DNA of 34,803 nucleotides from Glomus cerebriforme (lineage: Eukaryota > Glomeromycota > Glomeromycetes > Glomerales > Glomeraceae), in contig QKYT01000119.1 in assembly GCA_003550305.1 (NCBI GenBank), forward strand, positions 31,408 through 66,210, read 5' to 3'. This document shows, piece after piece, positions 10,985 to 21,383 of this stretch. Under the pieces are notes generated by a model, which worked only from the letters and a program-made list of their open reading frames with translations, had not been told where the DNA came from and ran no database searches. The first letter of the stretch is position 1; each line of letters starts with the position of its first letter. Position numbers and translations under genes: made by a program.

Positions 10985-13768
10985 TTATGTATTTGTTTAA
11001 TGGTATATGTATTTCCAGTATAATTTTTTTTCAATTATTAGAAATTCTATATGATTTTAAATGTATTAATATCGTATAACAGAAACGTCAATAATATATT
11101 CATTAGATCAACAATTGTAATAGCATACTTCTCAACGCATTTAATAAAAGAATTTCTTTTTTAGTATATATAAAATGAATTATTATAAGTTGTGTGTAAT
11201 TTCCAATCCAAGATTTTTACCGAAATTTTTAAGGAGTATCAACCATCATAAAATGGCATCAGATTATGTGATTAATTATATCAAAAAAAAAAAAAAAAAA
11301 AATTACCCTCCTAGCATTTTATTTGTTAATTATATATTATTTTACATAAAAGAACTCAAAAAAGAATATAATATTTTTACTGTATACAAAAAAAAAGTAT
11401 TATCTCCGAGTCTATCCTAGAAATGAACTACCAAGTAAATTCCTTTATAAATTGCAGATCATAAATAGTATATCAAAATACAATTAAGTGATCAACCTTT
11501 ACCCACGTCTATCGTAATTTAAATTTAATATTACGATTTTATGAAAAATCACGTGCAAAAAAATATGATGAACGCCTTTTTACATATTAATACAGAAATT
11601 AAATTGATTATAATACAGGACTAAATTTAGTATCAAACTATGCGCAAATATCCTTGGTTTTTTACTGCATGTGGAATGAAAGTTTGCTGAATTTAATTGA
11701 CTCGATGTATTATGAACGTTAGGCATCCCCAAAACCTTATGAAAATACCATAGGGAAAACATTGATTCTTAAGATCTTATCTAATTTTCTACGGATGATG
11801 AAACATCATGGTTTTTTTTTGAAGATACTGTATGAATGAAATACAAATCGATAAAATATTAACCCTCTTCATAGTATAGGAACTAATTTATTTATAATTT
11901 CCATAACTATATCTATAATTAGCTTTTCAATTTATTCATGTTGCAGAATACACGGCGGCGGAACATCAATTTTTTTTGTATTGAATCATTATTTATTTGA
12001 AAAATTTTCTTTTTATTCATAATTCTTTAATAAACGGTTTAACAATTGACATTTTTTTTAGTAAGATTACTTTTAATATAATTATCGGGAAAAATCGTTA
12101 ACAAGATGCCATGCTCAAAAGCGGACGGTATTTTTGACTAAATTTCGTAGTTTGCCAATCAAAAGCATGTTCACGTGACTCATCCCTTGATATGGTTAGA
12201 CGTAATATTGATGATTAGCCAAAAAGAATATCCGTTTTTCTTAGAAAATGCTCATTAGCTGTCGATTGTTACCCCGCATAACTTTACATGATCAGGGAGA
12301 TTATGGATAACAAAATTATAACACGAGTCTACATGGCCAGGGAGGTTATGGATAATGAAATTATAACACAAGTCGGGCAGGAAGTTCAAAATTCAAAAGG
12401 ATTAAATGCTATAATATTTAGACAATCCGGAATAACCGTATAGGTATCATGTATGATAGAGGATGCAAGAAAAAATCATATTACAAAATTAACGATCGAC
12501 AATTAATTGATAGACTTATCCGATAATTATATAATGTCGATTCCAAGAAAATCACACTATATATATTCAAAAAGACATTATTGCCGCTCAGATTGTCAAA
12601 TGCCCTATCTTTTGGGCTTGAGCTTATCATGTGTATAATATAAGTTGGGTTCATTTTGATATCAGGTTTTTGTTAGTCAAAAATTTTTTGATTTATGATT
12701 TAGCGATAACAGCTATAAACACGAGAATTTAAATTTTGAAAAAGATTCTTTTTTTTTTATTAAATATATGAATATGAATAATAGAATAAGATAAAGTAAT
12801 TACAAATTTTCAATAATGACTCAAAATTTACATTAAATTGTCTTCGTTATAGTAAAATTAATGATTTATATATTAAACGAATATTAAAATCCTGTTTTTA
12901 AAATTATTAACACTTTTCAAGTATGGAAAACGTTCATAGCCAAAAACTTTGTTATTTTAATTTCTAGTCTTTATTTTTTTTTTAAATTTCAAAAGAATTT
13001 ATTAAAGAAAAACTTTGATGCAATAAAAAATATATATTTGCGTAAATTGAAACGATTTATAAGTATGAGAAATGATTTTTCAAAAATTATCAGGCTAGAA
13101 TAGTTTTAATTGATTAACGAAAGCCAATAAATATTAGATGTTTATCATTTATTTTGGGAGCGAGAGAATATATAATATATTAATAATTTACATCAACCAG
13201 AAATTTCATGGCATTATCAAATTACAAAATTTTTCCTTCTTTTTACAATAATTTGATTTATTTTATGTTTTGAGCAGCTAATTTAGGCTGATAATACGAC
13301 ATAAGTCTCTAATATTCGTAATAAATAAAAGTGTAATCTCTTTACAAAAAAAATTTAATATCATTTATCTTATAACAAATCAATAATGAAAAAACTTATA
13401 ACAATTCACCAAACATTACGAAAGTTAAGTATGAATTTTCATAACTTGTTTCTTAATAACAGGATGCTTTTGGTCGAGCCAATTAAGTCAATTCTTAGTT
13501 TAACATAATGTAATAAATAAAGATTTGATGAGAATGTAAAAAAAAACAAAAATTTTGACGGAATTAAAGCATCATTATTCATTCATTTAGGACCTTGAAA
13601 TTTTGGCCAAAATTAAGAAAAGTCGCCATTACAATTTTTGAACTATATTTTTTTTAACGCTAAGAATTCCAATGTATCAAGTCTCCAACTATTCATGGGA
13701 TTTATAAAGGACATATAGATAATAAAAGTTCACAGTGGAAAAAATGGAAAATTGTTGCTTTAAATAAA
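10985..13768. other. Long gene-poor interval
   Basis: Nearly 2.8 kb without a supportable gene. The short frames at 11175-11420 (with an A-run giving polylysine) and 11580-11762 lack any recognisable motif. Around 12090-12640 the composition is less AT-rich and may be the remains of an old element. The DUG3 3' flank contains an AATAAA-like ATAAAAG near 11145. Confidence 0.45.
12286..12374. repeat. 45-bp tandem duplication
   Basis: Two adjacent units start with ACATG.(T/C)CAGGGAG at 12286 and 12331 and end with TTATAACAC.AGTC. They differ at only a few bases, so the duplication is fairly recent. No ORF is affected. Confidence 0.85.
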
Positions 13769-14602
13769 TTAATGGCTATTGTTACTATTTATGCTTGAAC
13801 TTGATTTGTTATCAAATCTATAGAAAACTGATCTCCCTTTAAGACTTGAGGAGTCTTTTCCGTATACCTTATCGTAGACGCTACAAACTTGCTCATCGAA
13901 AGTTCCAAAAAATATTCTTGTATCATCCTCGTCAGTGATCCCTACTCCAATGACCGCAATGACATCAAATGAATAGTCTTTATCTTTATAAACTTGATCT
14001 TTATTAATAGATTTAATAAATTCTTGTTTATAATATCCGGATTGGTGAATGACGTAACTTAACTTGTATTTTTTTATGTCCTCTGCTTTGACATCTTTTA
14101 TCCTTTTCGTTTCCACGATAGCAAATATGCCTTTGCCATCGGTAAGAATCAGGTCATTCTCTCCATCTGATCCAATAGGAACCCATTCATATTTGAAAAG
14201 ATAAAAGAACCCAGGGAAAATTGATTCTGATTTATCAAGATTATTGATAATTTTTTTCTGCATTTCCCATTCCATCACTTTATCATCATCTTCAGGTTTT
14301 TTTTCAAGTTTTTTTCTTTCGTCAAGATCTTTAGATTTAATTTTATCATCGATACAAAAATATGTGTCAATATATTTAATTGCTTGATTAATTATTTCGG
14401 GTTCATCTTCTTTGAACCAATACCATATAGTTGTCGAGTCATTTAATAAAACTTTAATACTAGGAGTTTCACTATTAATAATTTTTAGAAATTCAGTCGG
14501 CGGAGAATCATTATTCTGAAATTCAATTGCAGTTTCATAATGGTGAAATGCTTGAAAGAGACGTTTGAACCATTTTTTGTACTGCTCATTTTCATTATTC
14601 AT
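13769..14602 (-). CDS. Uncharacterised protein with PD-(D/E)XK-like nuclease signature, copy A
   Basis: The single-exon frame opens upstream at 14764. I choose the Met at 14602 because the paralog at 16063 starts with the same MNNENE and the DNA before both is conserved as non-coding flank. The product has 277 residues. The first 135 are acidic and charged, with an aromatic WYWFKEDE block and a coiled-coil-like KSKDLDERKKLEKK. The centre reads GSDGENDLILTDG, then KGIFAIVETKRI: an Asp (150) followed by Glu-x-Lys (164/166) on predicted adjacent strands, the layout of a PD-(D/E)XK catalytic core. A Gln in the following helix (HQSGYYKQEF, Q187) also fits. A third block, SFDVIAVIGVGITDEDDTRI, then FFGTFDEQVC, may complete the beta-sheet. 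The tail is Ser/Asn-rich. I do not recognise the family by name. No signal peptide or membrane segment is seen. Nuclease activity is an inference from motif geometry. Confidence 0.8.
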   Translation of the reverse strand: MNNENEQYKKWFKRLFQAFHHYETAIEFQNNDSPPTEFLKIINSETPSIKVLLNDSTTIWYWFKEDEPEIINQAIKYIDTYFCIDDKIKSKDLDERKKLEKKPEDDDKVMEWEMQKKIINNLDKSESIFPGFFYLFKYEWVPIGSDGENDLILTDGKGIFAIVETKRIKDVKAEDIKKYKLSYVIHQSGYYKQEFIKSINKDQVYKDKDYSFDVIAVIGVGITDEDDTRIFFGTFDEQVCSVYDKVYGKDSSSLKGRSVFYRFDNKSSSSINSNNSH

Positions 14603-14713
14603 TATTTTATTAACGAAAGAGGTCAAAGGGTTGAATGTGGAGAATACAATGCTATACATACATTGTATTGTATGCAATTGTTTTTGTTTCACGGAAAGAA
14701 TTCTGTCGCACAT
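14603..14713 (-). promoter_or_regulatory. Conserved upstream block of copy A
   Basis: The flank before the chosen start matches the flank of the paralog at 16064-16183. Shared parts are GGAGAATACAA (plus strand), CAATTGTTTTTGTTTCACG and TCTGTCG. It may hold the promoter or 5' UTR that was duplicated with the gene. Confidence 0.55.
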
Positions 14714-15319
14714 AAAAAAAAACTGATATTGTATACAGTTCCAACGTCGATCATGTGACTTCAATTCGATATTATAGGTTATATTTTGTAAATTTTAATT
14801 TATTTTTAATTTAATTTATTTTTTAATTAAATTCGAGAGAAAAGATAAATTTTCACCGGATTCCGGATGATAAAAGTTTCAAAAATAACACGTTACTAGA
14901 AATAAAATTTTGAGTTTCATCTAAAAATACAGTAGGTAGCATATGTAATTACAGTTATTCACATGACCCAGAAAGTTGACCATCACACGAAAATATTTTG
15001 GATACTTTGAGAGCATAAATTTAAAGAGGTTACATCATTTAGCCTTTTAGTCTTGATCGTTAACGTGGACGCTTTAATAATCAATTTTAAACACAGCTAA
15101 CTATCTAATTTATAGGCGAATCTCATAATAAAAATTAATAATCCCACGGTAAATATACAAATTATGAATTTTTTAAAGGACATAATGAACTTATTTCTTT
15201 ATTTTGAACATTCTCAAATAAACTAAACATCATCATTGCTATTATTGCTATTTAAGCTCAAATTATATAGATTGCTTAATCCAAATAAAGAATTACTAGT
15301 GAATTACTCCCTTCGGGTT
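14714..15319. other. Spacer between the two nuclease-like paralogs
   Basis: It holds the 5' flank of copy A and, at 15200-15319, the decayed 3' end of copy B. On the minus strand the frame after the copy B stop still spells a Ser/Asn tail like that of copy A. No separate gene is seen. Confidence 0.5.
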
Positions 15320-16063
15320 CTAAGGAATCCTTTTCGTGTCCCTATTGAAAGCTTCACAAACTTGCTCATCGAAAGTTCCAAAAAATTTTTTTTTATTCTT
15401 CTCGGTGACCCCTACTCCAATGACCGCAATGACATCAAACGAATGGTCATCTTTATCTTTATAGGTTTGATTTTCCTTAACAAACTCAAAAAATTCCCGT
15501 TTAGAGAGTCCGATTTGGTAAACAACATAACTTAACTTGCGTTTTCTGTCGTTTTTATTTGGGACATTTAGAATCATTTTTATTTTCATAACGGCAAATA
15601 TGCCTCTACCATCGGTAATAATCAAGTCATCCTCTCCATCTGATCCAATAGGAACACGTTCATATTTGAAAAGGTAGCAGAACCCAGGAAAAATCGATTC
15701 TGATTTACCAAGATCATCGATAATTTTTTTCTGCATTTCCCATTCTTCTACTTTATCTTTCTCATCAGGATACATTTCAAGTTTCTTTCTTTCGTCAAAA
15801 TCTTTAGATTTAATCTTATCATCGATATGATAAGTTTTGACAATATAATCAATTGCTTGGTTAATTATTTTGTATTCATCTTCTTTAAACCAATACCATA
15901 CATTTGATATAACTTTGATAGTTTCGCTTTTATTAATAATTTCTAAAAATTCATTTGGCGGAAGATCATCAGCTTGAAATTCAATTGCTGTTTCATCATT
16001 ATGAAATGCATGAAAGAGACGTTTGAACCATTCTTTGTACAGGTTTTCATTTTCATTATTCAT
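15320..16063 (-). CDS. Paralog of the PD-(D/E)XK-like protein, copy B, active-site residue lost and C-terminus truncated
   Basis: The 247-residue product is closely similar to copy A along its length (shared WFKRLF.AFH, ETAIEFQ, DDKIKSKD.DERKKLE, EWEMQKKII, SESIFPGF.YLFKYE, VPIGSDGE, FGTFDEQVC). The region equal to VETK of copy A reads VMKIK, so the Glu of the E-x-K pair is Lys here (residue 160), while Asp146 and Lys162 remain. If the family is a nuclease, this copy should be inactive. Its C-terminus diverges after EAF and ends at RIP; beyond the stop another frame still encodes LNSNNSNDD, matching the SINSNNSH end of copy A, so a frameshift has cut off about 30 residues. It may be a pseudogene in progress or a retained non-catalytic relative. 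The long intact frame argues against very old decay. Confidence 0.75.
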   Translation of the reverse strand: MNNENENLYKEWFKRLFHAFHNDETAIEFQADDLPPNEFLEIINKSETIKVISNVWYWFKEDEYKIINQAIDYIVKTYHIDDKIKSKDFDERKKLEMYPDEKDKVEEWEMQKKIIDDLGKSESIFPGFCYLFKYERVPIGSDGEDDLIITDGRGIFAVMKIKMILNVPNKNDRKRKLSYVVYQIGLSKREFFEFVKENQTYKDKDDHSFDVIAVIGVGVTEKNKKKFFGTFDEQVCEAFNRDTKRIP

Positions 16064-16183
16064 TATTTTGTTGAAAAAAAAAGTTAGGGAGAATACAACA
16101 ATACTTGATACAATGAATGCTACACATTTGTTTTATATGTATAATTGTTTTTGTTTCACGAAAAAGGTCTGTCGTACTTCATA
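16064..16183 (-). promoter_or_regulatory. Conserved upstream block of copy B
   Basis: This is homologous to 14603-14713, with the same order GGGAGAATACAA, then AATTGTTTTTGTTTCACG and GTCTGTCG on the plus strand. It confirms that the duplicated unit includes the 5' flank. Confidence 0.55.
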
Positions 16184-16963
16184 GATGAAAAAAGGATTAA
16201 TGAAATTTTGTGTAATCATTTCAAATTTCTTAAAAATTTTGTATCATTAAAAAGGAAAATGTAATTATTTTAAGTTTTCATTAACAAAGAAAATATTCAT
16301 TATTGGATAGGAGCGTTTCAATATCGTTAAGACCAACATGGCCCTATCCAATAAATGTGTTATATTAGAAATAATGCGGCGACCAAGATCACAATATCAA
16401 ACATTATTATACATTCTATATTAAAAATGGTATCATTAGTCTTGTCATTCACAAATATTAAATTCTTTTTTTCTGCATTTTCTGTATTTTGGTGGTTTAT
16501 TTATAGATTCATAATATTAACACAGTAAAGTAATTATTTATAACGTAATCGTCAGATGAAATCACAATTATTCAATAGGGAAACACAAGTCACGCGAATA
16601 TACAGTTTATATCATATAATTATGTCGTTGGATAATTTAAATAATAACACGGTTAATGGATGTCTTAACTTCTGAGTTTGCAGATAAAATAAAATGAGTA
16701 AAAAAACACAAAATAAAAAAAAATAATAATAATTCTGAACGAATTTTTTTTAAAAAAATGGAATAGAATAATTTAATAAAATGAAATCAAGACATTATCT
16801 ATAATTTAAATTCACAAAATTGAATAAGAATTTTTCACCAGGAAAATTTAATTGATATTTAAAAAAGAAGTTAAATGAAAATTTTGATATATTTTTTATC
16901 GGTCTATAATACTCTAATGTGATGTATGCAATATAAATATTATAATACACTTTAAAGAAATCC
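16184..16963. other. Non-coding spacer
   Basis: It contains the 3' flank of the membrane-protein gene. The 60-codon frame at 16795-16977 overlaps that gene's stop in another frame and is a shadow. Nothing else is recognised. Confidence 0.45.
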
Positions 16964-17873
16964 TCAACCTCGAACAATTTGATTACGAAGTCTATTACGT
17001 TGGATTAATAAATAAATTGAACTAATGGTCGTAACTAAAAACAATAATACTATGAACCAAATAATTGCCATATTCGTAATATAAATACGACATTCTGTTA
17101 TTTTAGCGGGGCCATTTTGGAAGTCATTTAAATTACACTCCAATTTGGACTTATTAAGGAATATCGGATAGATGATTGAGAATCCTAATAATAAAGTTTT
17201 TATTTAGAGATTGGAAGTATAACACAAAATATATATATTGAAATTGATTTTAACTTACCAACTGCTAACCAAAGTAATAAAAAGAAGCTATATATAGAAA
17301 TAAAGTTTAATTTAATTTGTGTTATCCAAATTAGAAGCAATAATTATCTGATATACATACGATTCTTTGCGGATATGTGGCCCAAGCTTCCATCGGCTTG
17401 TAAAATAGAACATATCATACACTTTTTTTAAAAAAAATTGAATCATTTATTTAATTTACATAATAAATTTTTTTTTTAAAAAAAAGGAATTGTATTTAAT
17501 ACTTACGAATATATATTAATGTAATTATTATGACTGCATAGTGAAAATATTTGATTCCATGTTGTCTAAAATTTAAAAAAAAAAATCAGAAATAAAATAT
17601 AGGATTCAAAATTAATATATTTATTTGTATAATTACTTATAAAAATTTTCAAATGCTTCCCAAGATGTTGGTTTTTCAACTATCGTATCATTTTGATTCT
17701 TAAAGAGTATTAATTGAGTTATTTCTATAATAAAACAAAATTATTTAGATTTTCAAACAAAGAATAGAAAAAGGATTTGATTATTATAATTTCTTATTAC
17801 CTAAGCCAGTTAGACATAACAAAGCTAAAGATTGTAGAACTCTTACAAACAAGTAAAACTCTTTTTCAACCAT
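16964..17873 (-). CDS. Small four-helix membrane protein (MARVEL/tetraspan-like topology)
   Basis: No long ORF marks this gene. I assembled six exons on the minus strand: 17873-17801, 17724-17637, 17565-17507, 17421-17361, 17287-17259 and 17184-16964. All introns are GT-AG and every phase agrees, giving 176 residues. Four hydrophobic segments are evident: about residues 7-32 (FYLFVRVLQSLALLCL), 59-80 (YFHYAVIIITLIYI), 95-112 (FFLLLWLAVGFSIIYP) and 143-166 (MAIIWFIVLLFLVTTISSIY). The loop between the third and fourth carries two Cys (ECNLNDF, ITECRI), and the C-terminus is basic (RNRLRNQIVRG). The size and spacing resemble fungal MARVEL-domain or other tetraspan plasma-membrane proteins, but no diagnostic motif proves the family. 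The fourth exon could also be entered at a later AG in another frame; I chose the acceptor that keeps phase with both neighbours. Confidence 0.72.
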
Positions 17874-18910
17874 TTTTTTATAATTTTTCTCGTAAAGAGA
17901 ATATAAATATATTTATTTTCAATATTTTTAATAAAAAGATTTTTTAATTATACTTTCATTGAAAAGAATTCAAATCTTTTTTATATTGATTTGTGCTCAT
18001 TTTATACAATCCAAGAAATGAAAGTTTCATAAAATAAGATCGACAAAGTGTCATTGTACCTACATATAGATCACAATTAAACGATCATTATGTCCTAAGT
18101 GTGTCCACAAGTCAAACCTGGGATAATCATTAGTCCTAAATTTAGGATATTTGAAACACAAGACCGACCTTGTTTCAGGTGATTGTTTGAAATATGATAC
18201 TGAATTACTCTGAATCATGGTCATTGTAAAATACTGTATGAATTAACTAAAAAGATTCTTAATGAGCTAAGTAATTAAGGTAGGACATTCGATATATTTA
18301 TAATTGGCAAAATATTATTGAATTTTTATTATTCGTGAATTGAGATAATATTTGATAGTATTATTATAACATTATAACATTTTTAATACTGTAAATGGAA
18401 ATATTTTGTCCTAAAATTATTTTATATTTTGAAATATTCTTTCCTCGTTTTTTTTTTTATTAATTTTAATAATACGTACATTTATGACAATAAATAAAAT
18501 ATGAAATATGTTTAGTAACTATTGTTTCTGTTTATTTTTCAGATCATACTTCAAATTGAATATGGTATTTCTGTCGTAATAAAACATCATCAATTAGTTA
18601 CGAATTTTGACTCTTTGAATATTAGAAAAAATCATGTAATTAACAAACTATAGAAAATTTTTCATGCGAAATAAATAAAATATCATTTCCGATTTTGTGT
18701 GACGCACAAAATTAATTTATTATAAATTATATTAGTAAAGGAATAACTCATCATGCTTCATTTATTATTTATCGTTATAATTTGACTCTTAATTGTATAA
18801 ATACCCTAAGACTCATTTTCTTCAATATTTCAATATTATTCTAATTAAATACAATTTATATCTATTTATTTTCTCTTGTTTCATTTGTAAAACTAGCAAT
18901 TTCTTTTTAT
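17874..18910. other. Non-coding interval
   Basis: This includes the promoter side of the membrane-protein gene. A TATA-like TTGTATAAATACCC at about 18793 is followed by pyrimidine-rich sequence and then the third hairpin repeat, which could be a transposon promoter. No ORF is supportable. Confidence 0.4.
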
Positions 18911-19035
18911 TCCTCTTAACTTCCTTATACTGTTTATGAGGTCTTTATCATATTCAGGCAAGGAAAAACAAGTCAGATAGTCGAGTATCTCCTAACTGGC
19001 TGGTTTGGTTTAGATTAGAATTCCTCTTCATTTCC
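18911..19035. repeat. Third copy of the hairpin repeat
   Basis: It is homologous to the tandem pair at 3389-3640: CTTCCTTATACTGT, TCAGGCAAGGA, CAGATAGTCGAGTATCTC, CTGGCTGGTTTGGTTTAG. The stem is weakened here (AGTCAGATA against TAACTGGCTGG). It lies directly before a decayed coding stretch. Confidence 0.75.
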
Positions 19036-19960
19036 TTGTATATTGTATTGATTAGGTCACGTAATATCGACACTCATACAGATATTAAATTTGGAATGGA
19101 TATAAGAAAACCTTTACGACTCAATATTAAGCAGATAATGGGAAAGGCACTAAGAATAGAATACCAGAAAAAGTCAAAAGACTGTCAATGGACATTTTTA
19201 CTGAAGAATTTTCAGTAGAAAACTTCATAGGGGAGTTCCTTGTCCTATATTGGCCTCTTCCTAATCGCGGTTGTTCCAATCAAAAGGAATTAAGGAAGTA
19301 TGGTACAAGATTATACATGATTATATTCAATTACTATATTTTATGAGAAATTTTGGATTTGCAGCAAGAACAAAAATTTCTGAAGTTGTTCTTTCACAAT
19401 AATACACAAGTAAATTTGAAGAATATCTGATGCGAAAGATGATGTTTTATAGAACCTGAACAGATGATGATTTTAAATGTTTTTATATGAAGACATTATA
19501 GAAAGCTTATGGAAGAAGAATGTAAGGCAAATGAGGAAGAGTAGGAACAATACCGTGCAGAATTTTTTTGATGGTTGATGCATGATGCATAATTACATAT
19601 ACAGTATAAGCTCTGATTGTATTTCTGCTAAAGCTAAAATCAAAAGAAATAATCAAACAAATAGACATAGCAAGAAGAATAAGCCAACATATGGAAGTAA
19701 CAAAAAGCCATATTGGCTTTCATGGATTATATAAACATAATAGGGAAGTCAGAACAGGAAATTAGTATATATCAAAGGTTGTAAATGGCTGAGGTAAAAG
19801 CCAATCCAGAAAAATTTGAATTAATAAAGTCACTGAAATAACAAATTTAAGAATTAATATAACTCAATGTGAACTTTTGCTGTTATTAATAGTAGTGATA
19901 AAGATAATAAAAGGAGGATATTCAGAAGGAAAATTTACTGAGCGATGAACAAAATAAATT
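19036..19960 (+). pseudogene. Decayed coding region of unknown, possibly transposon-derived, type
   Basis: Readable blocks occur in changing frames: DTHTDIKFGMDIRKPLRLN, TEEFSVENFIGEF, QKELRKYGTRLYMIIFNYYI, EILDLQQEQKFLKLFFHNNT, TDDDFKCFYMK, and NVRQMRKSRNNTVQNFF. Stops and frame changes separate them, so no intact gene remains. I do not recognise the family. Its place just after the third hairpin repeat suggests that both belong to one dispersed element, but this is a guess. Confidence 0.4.
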
Positions 19961-20252
19961 TTAATATTAGAATAGTTAATACAAATATTGTAAATATTTT
20001 AAAATAATTGATTAATAAAGTTATAAAACTAGCAGTAATTATATTTGTAGTCAAATTCTTTATTTTATTTATCTGAATAAGTTGTGTTTGGTTAATATTC
20101 AAAGCGCGCATTTTTACCGCTTATTCCAGGAACTTTGAATATTTTCTCAATTATTGTAGTTTCTATCACATAAAATATTCCTATGAAAGCTTTGAATGAA
20201 TTTCTTATATCCTTTTTACAAAGTAATCCAATTTAACGATTATTTGCATCTG

Positions 20253-20462
20253 TTGTAGCCCAAACTCCACCTAAAACCTTATATCCGAAACTTTGATCAT
20301 GTCCCAAACTAATCCAGACTTAGATGGTAGTTTGAGGTGTTAACCGTTTAAAATTTACTAGCTTGGTTTGGGATATTGTTAAATTTCGGACATAGGATTG
20401 TCCCAAGTTTGATTTGGGATATCCCAAGTCGCATTTGGGACATGGTTACGTTTGGACTACAA
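20253..20462. mobile_element. 210-bp MITE-like element with 13-bp terminal inverted repeats
   Basis: The ends are TTGTAGCCCAAAC (20253-20265) and GTTTGGACTACAA (20450-20462), inverted with one mismatch. The interior is built from repeated TTTGGGATA / TCCCAAA blocks that can fold back. There is no ORF. No clear target duplication is seen. A related internal segment lies in reverse orientation at about 29705-29852. Confidence 0.65.
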
Positions 20463-21383
20463 TATCACAACATTATATCACGAAAAATTGTTATATATAA
20501 TGTGAAAAACATACGAGAGAGCACATAAAATTCGCTTACAAAATGGATTAAATAGCAAGTACGTAGCTAAAACTATTAATTACCAAAAGTATATAATTAT
20601 ATAAATAAAAGTCGATGTCTTGTGTCGGCGAAGTTTCTCTAAAATCATTAAAAAGAGACAACTATGCAGTATATATAGTATATATACAATCAATGAAATC
20701 ATAAATCTATGAACTATCTATGCAATTTGAACAAAATATACGTCTACTTTCAGTGAGTTTCATCAATGGTTTCTTAGTTAATTCTTTTTTTCAAAATGAA
20801 AACATTATTTCTTTTTTTTTCATTAATTCAGGTGGCAGACTTGATTTTTTTTTGCATTACTCAATGATGAGAATACAAGATAAATTGATAATAGTTCTAA
20901 GTTCTATTGATTGTTTAACCGCAATCTCAATAGCGGTTCAAGTACACGTGATTCACTGTGATATTTAATTTTGCACGGAATTAAGTGCTAAATTTTAAAT
21001 CATATCCCAGACCACGTGACATCAATTCGTTATTGAATTTATATATATATATTACGTTCATTATCTCAGTTATATCATATCGTGTACATTAATTTTAATT
21101 CTTTTATTACTATTAAATTAGTATCCGGCTTGAATGAAGATTCTGGATAAAATAAAATTTCTTTTATAAAATAACGCTACGAGAAATAAATTACATCGAA
21201 AAAAAAAAACAAAATAAATAATTTCAGCATTAGTAATGAAAAATCTTTAAAATAAAAATAAAGTAATATTTTCAGTTTATTTAATAAAAAAAATATCATG
21301 TGGAGAATATAATACAATAATGTTAAATAATTTTTTTTTTTAAAAAAGAAAAAAATACTAGATTAATTATGTCAAATAATTAA
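20463..21383. other. Non-coding interval downstream of the kinase-Sel1 gene
   Basis: An 82-codon frame at 20720-20968 lacks any family signal. Blocks at about 21015-21035 and 21125-21195 resemble the 5' flank of nuclease-like copy A (see findings). The last 100 bp form the 3' flank of the kinase gene. Confidence 0.4.

Noticed and set aside
11175..11420. 81-codon ORF after DUG3
   Set aside because: It is formed by AT-rich sequence with an A-run giving polylysine, and it has no recognisable domain.
14603..14764. 54-residue N-terminal extension of nuclease-like copy A
   Set aside because: The paralog lacks it, and the DNA there matches non-coding flank of copy B, so the inner Met is preferred.
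18060..18200. Possible third copy of the 20.3-kb MITE (TTTAGGATATTTGAAAC)
   Set aside because: Only short scattered matches, in the wrong order; not convincing by eye.
20720..20968. 82-codon ORF beginning MQFEQNIRLLSV
   Set aside because: No similarity that I recognise and no splice partner; length is within chance for this region.
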